The translations under genes and the position numbers were made by a program. A model generated the notes under the pieces. That model saw nothing but the letters and a program-made list of their open reading frames with translations, did not search any database and was not told where the DNA came from. 19,029 nt of DNA from Verrucomicrobiota bacterium (GTDB lineage: Bacteria > Verrucomicrobiota > Verrucomicrobiia > Limisphaerales > J093). The stretch is from positions 1-19,029 of the forward strand of contig JARYMD010000030.1 in assembly GCA_029907285.1 (NCBI GenBank), read 5' to 3'. Shown here piece after piece: positions 16,540-19,029 of the stretch (position 1 is the first letter of the stretch; each line of letters starts with the position of its first letter).

Positions 16540-17444
16540 GCCTTCTGCGGTGTGCCGCCTTTCCAACTTCCCCACTCACTTCGCATGCACAACATTTGAT
16601 TTAAGCGTCGCGGTTTGACGATCGGCAAATAGCGGTGAGCTTTTCGAGACATTCCTTCAACCAGTGCGAAGATGAATTTCTGTGCTGAGCTGCCAACGAG
16701 TCCGATGCACACTCTTGGTGCAAATCAGGCCGAGCCACAACTGCACGAGCATATTTGAGCAGCAAAATCGCCCCATCCATTATGATACAGAGCTTGGTGC
16801 AGCCCAAACGAGCGTTCAGCACGGCTTTCTCTTGCTTGGGCAATAAGACCGGCGATGAAAGCTTCGAGCTCTGCAACAAGGGAGTTGGCAACTGACTATG
16901 GTTGGACCAGCGCGCAGTGCAAAAGAACACTCAAGTATTCCCCATACCAAAATGCTCCATTGCGCAGCACGCTCTTTGGGCAGGGTCGTTGCATTTTCAG
17001 AAGTTTACTTAGGCTGCAAAGAACATCCCCAGGAGTCTCGGAAACTCGAGTCCAAGAACACCATGAAACACCTGCTTCCCTGGGACCACTGCACAAAAAT
17101 TGCCGCGGCGGGTCCCTTCGGGGTGCCGGAGGCTGGCGGTGCCGGTCGGCTTTCACCGCAAGAGATTCCATGGTAGCAGCGCGGCGGTGGCAGTTGGTGG
17201 TACTTCTGTGGCGCCGGAAACCCTGACATGGTCGAGGCTCGATCGCTTGCCGGAAGGCGTCCTGTGCTCGGTCTGGCCGCAAAACTGGGCTGTTTGCCAG
17301 CGGGTGTGAAGTTGGTTCACCACAGAATGAACAGCCTTTGGGAACGTGAAAAGTGGCACAGAAATGGCACAGTGATTTCTTATCGTGTGCCGCCGGCGTG
17401 GAGGCGGAAGTTTGCAAGCTCTTGTGGAGTAGCGGATTGCGACA
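16540..17444. other. Long region without a supportable gene
   Basis: About 900 bases between the giant gene's promoter and the tRNA. The best open frame is on the minus strand, 16601-16930 (109 codons, ending LKECLEKLTAICRSSNRDA). It resembles no family I know, has a poor amino acid mix (many Ser, Cys and His), and other frames are open over the same stretch. It may be a decayed gene. The 17050-17300 part is GC-rich with several short overlapping frames on both strands. No transposase remnant, tRNA or array was seen. Confidence 0.45.
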
Positions 17445-17521
17445 TGGCGCGTCCGGCAGGACTTGAACCTGCAACCTTCTGATCCGAAGTCAGAAGCTCT
17501 ATCCAATTGAGCTACGGACGC
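17445..17521 (-). tRNA. tRNA-Arg (anticodon UCG), CCA encoded
   Basis: Full cloverleaf on the minus strand: acceptor GCGTCCG/CGGACGC (7 perfect pairs), TA spacer, D arm GCTC/GAGC with loop AATTGGATA, anticodon arm TCTGA/TCAGA with loop CTTCGGA (anticodon TCG, reading CGA), five-base variable loop AGGTT, T arm GCAGG/CCTGC with loop TTCAAGT, discriminator G. CCA is encoded directly after it (17447-17445). The total is 74 bases plus CCA. It is divergent from cinA. Confidence 0.97.
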
Positions 17522-17587
17522 GCAATGGACTTACCAATACCACTTCCGGGCTTTCCTGAAAACCAAAAAACTGTCATAGGTCGCGGA

Positions 17588-18850
17588 GTGAACATCGAGA
17601 TCATCAACACGGGCACCGAGCTGATGCTCGGACAGGTGCTGAACACGCACGAGTATTTCCTGTGCCGGCGCCTTGCGGAAAAGGGTTATATCGTCAGCCG
17701 CCAATCGGCAGTCGCGGATACGCCTGAAGCGATCGAGTCCGCCCTGCGCGACGCGATAAGCCGGGCCGACGTTGTCATCTGCACCGGCGGGCTCGGCCCT
17801 ACATCAGACGACTTGACATGCCAGGTGGTGGCAAGTCTTGCCGGGCAAAGCCTGATTGAAAACGCGTCTGTGGTGGAACATATCAAGAATTGGTTTGCGT
17901 CGCGAAACCGGCCATGTCCTCCCGGCGCGCGAAATCAGGCGCTTGTGCCCGAACGCGCGATTGTCTTGCCAAACTCGCACGGGACAGCGCCCGGCCTGAT
18001 TATTGAAGTTCCGCGCGTTCAAGGTGCTGACGTGAACAGCGCATGGCTTGTTATGTTGCCGGGGCCGCCGCGTGAATTGCGTCCGATGTTCGACGATCAG
18101 GTTTTGCCATGGCTGATGAGAAGTTTCGCACAGCCGGCACCGTTTGTTTCCCGGACAATTCGCACCACCGGCATCCCGGAGTCCGCCATGCAATCGCTGT
18201 TGATCGGGCCATTGTCAGACCTTGTCAGGGCCGGGCTCGAACTGGGTTATTGTTCGAGGCCGGGCGAAGTGGATGTGCGTTTGAGCGCAAGGGGCGAAAA
18301 TGCGGCGCTGACCGTGACGGAGGCGGAGAAGATTGTGATCGGTCTTGCGGGCGAACACGTTTACGGGAACGGCGACGAACGGCTCGAAGATGTGGTTGTG
18401 CGGGAATTGGCGCGGCTTGGAAAGACAGTTGTCTCGGCTGAGTCATGCACGGGCGGGCGGATTGCGAATCTCCTGACAGACGTGCCGGGGGCATCGACGG
18501 TGTTTCTGGGCGGCGCAGTAACATACAGCAACGAACTCAAGAAACTGGTTCTCGGTGTGCGGGCTGAGACCTTGGAAGCGCATGGAGCTGTCAGCGAACA
18601 AACCGCACGCGAGATGGCAGAAGGCGCTCGAGGGCGGTTTGGCGCAGATTATGCGCTTGCCACCACCGGCATTGCAGGTCCGAGTGGCGGCACACCGGCC
18701 AAGCCGGTTGGGACTGTCTTCATTGCTCTGGCATCTGAGCGGAGCACAATCGTTGTCCACCGACTGAACCAGTTCGATCGCGACACGTTCAAACAGGTCA
18801 CATCGCAGCAGGCGCTGGACATGCTCAGGCGTCGGCTCCGGGCCGTTTGA
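17588..18850 (+). CDS. cinA: CinA: competence/damage-inducible protein A, nicotinamide nucleotide amidohydrolase domain
   Basis: A cytoplasmic two-domain protein of 420 residues, the usual CinA length. The N-terminal MoCF/molybdopterin-binding-like domain, linked in the family to ADP-ribose pyrophosphatase (COG1058) activity, shows NIEIINTGTELMLGQVLNTH (residues 2-21) and VICTGGLGPTSDDLT (about 63-77). The C-terminal CinA/PncC domain deamidates NMN and shows VVSAESCTGGRIANLLTDVPG (from about 281) with the catalytic Ser, then GAVTYSNELKK and TTGIAGPSGGTPAKPVGTVFIAL. The frame is open upstream into the tRNA gene (to 17507). I chose GTG at 17588 because the family begins exactly here and TAGG lies seven bases before it. 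It is the only plus-strand gene in the right-hand half and has no recA or pgsA neighbour in view. Confidence 0.95.
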   Translation: MNIEIINTGTELMLGQVLNTHEYFLCRRLAEKGYIVSRQSAVADTPEAIESALRDAISRADVVICTGGLGPTSDDLTCQVVASLAGQSLIENASVVEHIKNWFASRNRPCPPGARNQALVPERAIVLPNSHGTAPGLIIEVPRVQGADVNSAWLVMLPGPPRELRPMFDDQVLPWLMRSFAQPAPFVSRTIRTTGIPESAMQSLLIGPLSDLVRAGLELGYCSRPGEVDVRLSARGENAALTVTEAEKIVIGLAGEHVYGNGDERLEDVVVRELARLGKTVVSAESCTGGRIANLLTDVPGASTVFLGGAVTYSNELKKLVLGVRAETLEAHGAVSEQTAREMAEGARGRFGADYALATTGIAGPSGGTPAKPVGTVFIALASERSTIVVHRLNQFDRDTFKQVTSQQALDMLRRRLRAV

Positions 18851-18866
18851 CAAGCGCGCTTGTTTC
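18850..18866 (+). terminator. Possible weak terminator of cinA
   Basis: A 14-base perfect palindrome ACAAGCGCGCTTGT (18850-18863) overlaps the last base of the cinA stop and is followed by TTCC. The stem is at most five pairs around a CGCG loop and the T-run is short, so termination here is doubtful. Confidence 0.25.
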
Positions 18867-18956
18867 CAAAGACGGCAACAAAGGCTGGGACGAATGGCCA
18901 AAGAACAGAGTGCCATGCCCGCAGTTCAAGCTGTCATCCATAGGACCGGTGCCCGG

Positions 18957-19029
18957 TTGCACATTGCACCTTGCACGTTGCACCTTGCACGTTGCACGTT
19001 GGACGTTGAGCGTTGAGCGTTGAACGTTG
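18957..19029. repeat. Drifting 7-bp tandem repeat, continues past the window
   Basis: Ten heptamers plus three bases, to the right edge: TTGCACA, TTGCACC, TTGCACG, TTGCACC, TTGCACG, TTGCACG, TTGGACG, TTGAGCG, TTGAGCG, TTGAACG, TTG. TTG is invariant. The other four positions change in steps from left to right, from CACG-like to AACG-like. It lies about 105 bases after the cinA stop in an otherwise empty stretch. The true length is unknown because the window ends inside it. Confidence 0.93.

Noticed and set aside
17101..17309. Short plus-strand frame in GC-rich DNA before the tRNA
   Set aside because: No ribosome-binding site, no family resemblance, and equally long frames exist on the opposite strand.
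17445..17469. Integration (att) site at the tRNA-Arg 3' end
   Set aside because: I looked for a second copy of the tRNA 3' end elsewhere in the window and saw none, and no integrase is present; only an eroded event remains possible.
17507..17587. Upstream extension of cinA beginning inside the tRNA gene
   Set aside because: The frame is open, but the extra 27 residues lie outside the CinA family N-terminus and would overlap the tRNA-Arg gene; the GTG at 17588 fits the family start and has TAGG upstream.
18957..19029. Start of a CRISPR array
   Set aside because: The units are 7 bases long and contiguous without spacers, so this is a simple tandem repeat.

Overview
The window looks like a chromosomal stretch from a free-living Verrucomicrobiota bacterium, probably the Pedosphaera/Limisphaera side of the phylum. 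This is inference. It rests on the moderately high GC, the frequent GTG starts with weak or absent Shine-Dalgarno sequences, a very large Ig/cadherin-type surface protein ending in an 'FYRV'-like C-terminal module, and small palindromic repeats between genes. No phage, transposase, CRISPR or plasmid functions were recognised.

Layout. Positions 1-1471 (minus): tryptophanyl-tRNA synthetase (trpS) followed 28 bases later by a lipid/diacylglycerol kinase family gene cut by the window edge. Positions 1547-2155 (plus): a divergent unrecognised soluble protein. Positions 2157-2297: first copy of a hairpin repeat. Positions 2473-4677 (minus): a secreted glycoside-hydrolase-like protein. Positions 4857-5819 (plus): a Tat-signal-like metallo-beta-lactamase-fold protein of the NAPE-PLD/UlaG type, overlapping tail to tail with a CapF-like cupin (5809-6201, minus). 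The cupin follows purC (6238-7128, minus). Positions 7129-7577: a non-coding gap with a clear rho-independent terminator. Positions 7578-9155 (minus): citramalate synthase (cimA). Positions 9156-9738: a gap with the second hairpin-repeat copy and another strong small palindrome. Positions 9739-16485 (minus): one gene for a ~2248-residue mosaic surface or secreted protein behind a good sigma70-like promoter. Positions 16540-17444: about 900 bases with no gene I can defend. Positions 17445-17521 (minus): tRNA-Arg(UCG) with encoded CCA. Positions 17588-18850 (plus): cinA. The window ends inside a drifting 7-bp tandem repeat.

How it works together. Most genes are housekeeping: tRNA charging, purine synthesis, the citramalate route to isoleucine, and nicotinamide nucleotide repair. 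They are broken up by exported accessory genes (glycoside-hydrolase-like protein, Tat-type metallohydrolase, giant adhesin-like protein). Only trpS-lipid kinase and purC-cupin look like co-transcribed pairs.

The most interesting material is (i) the two-copy intergenic hairpin element, whose stem shows a compensatory G-C to C-G change, and (ii) the giant protein, in which a seven-blade propeller-like array and two InlB-type repeats sit between two blocks of cadherin-like domains, with a fresh 21-bp in-frame duplication.
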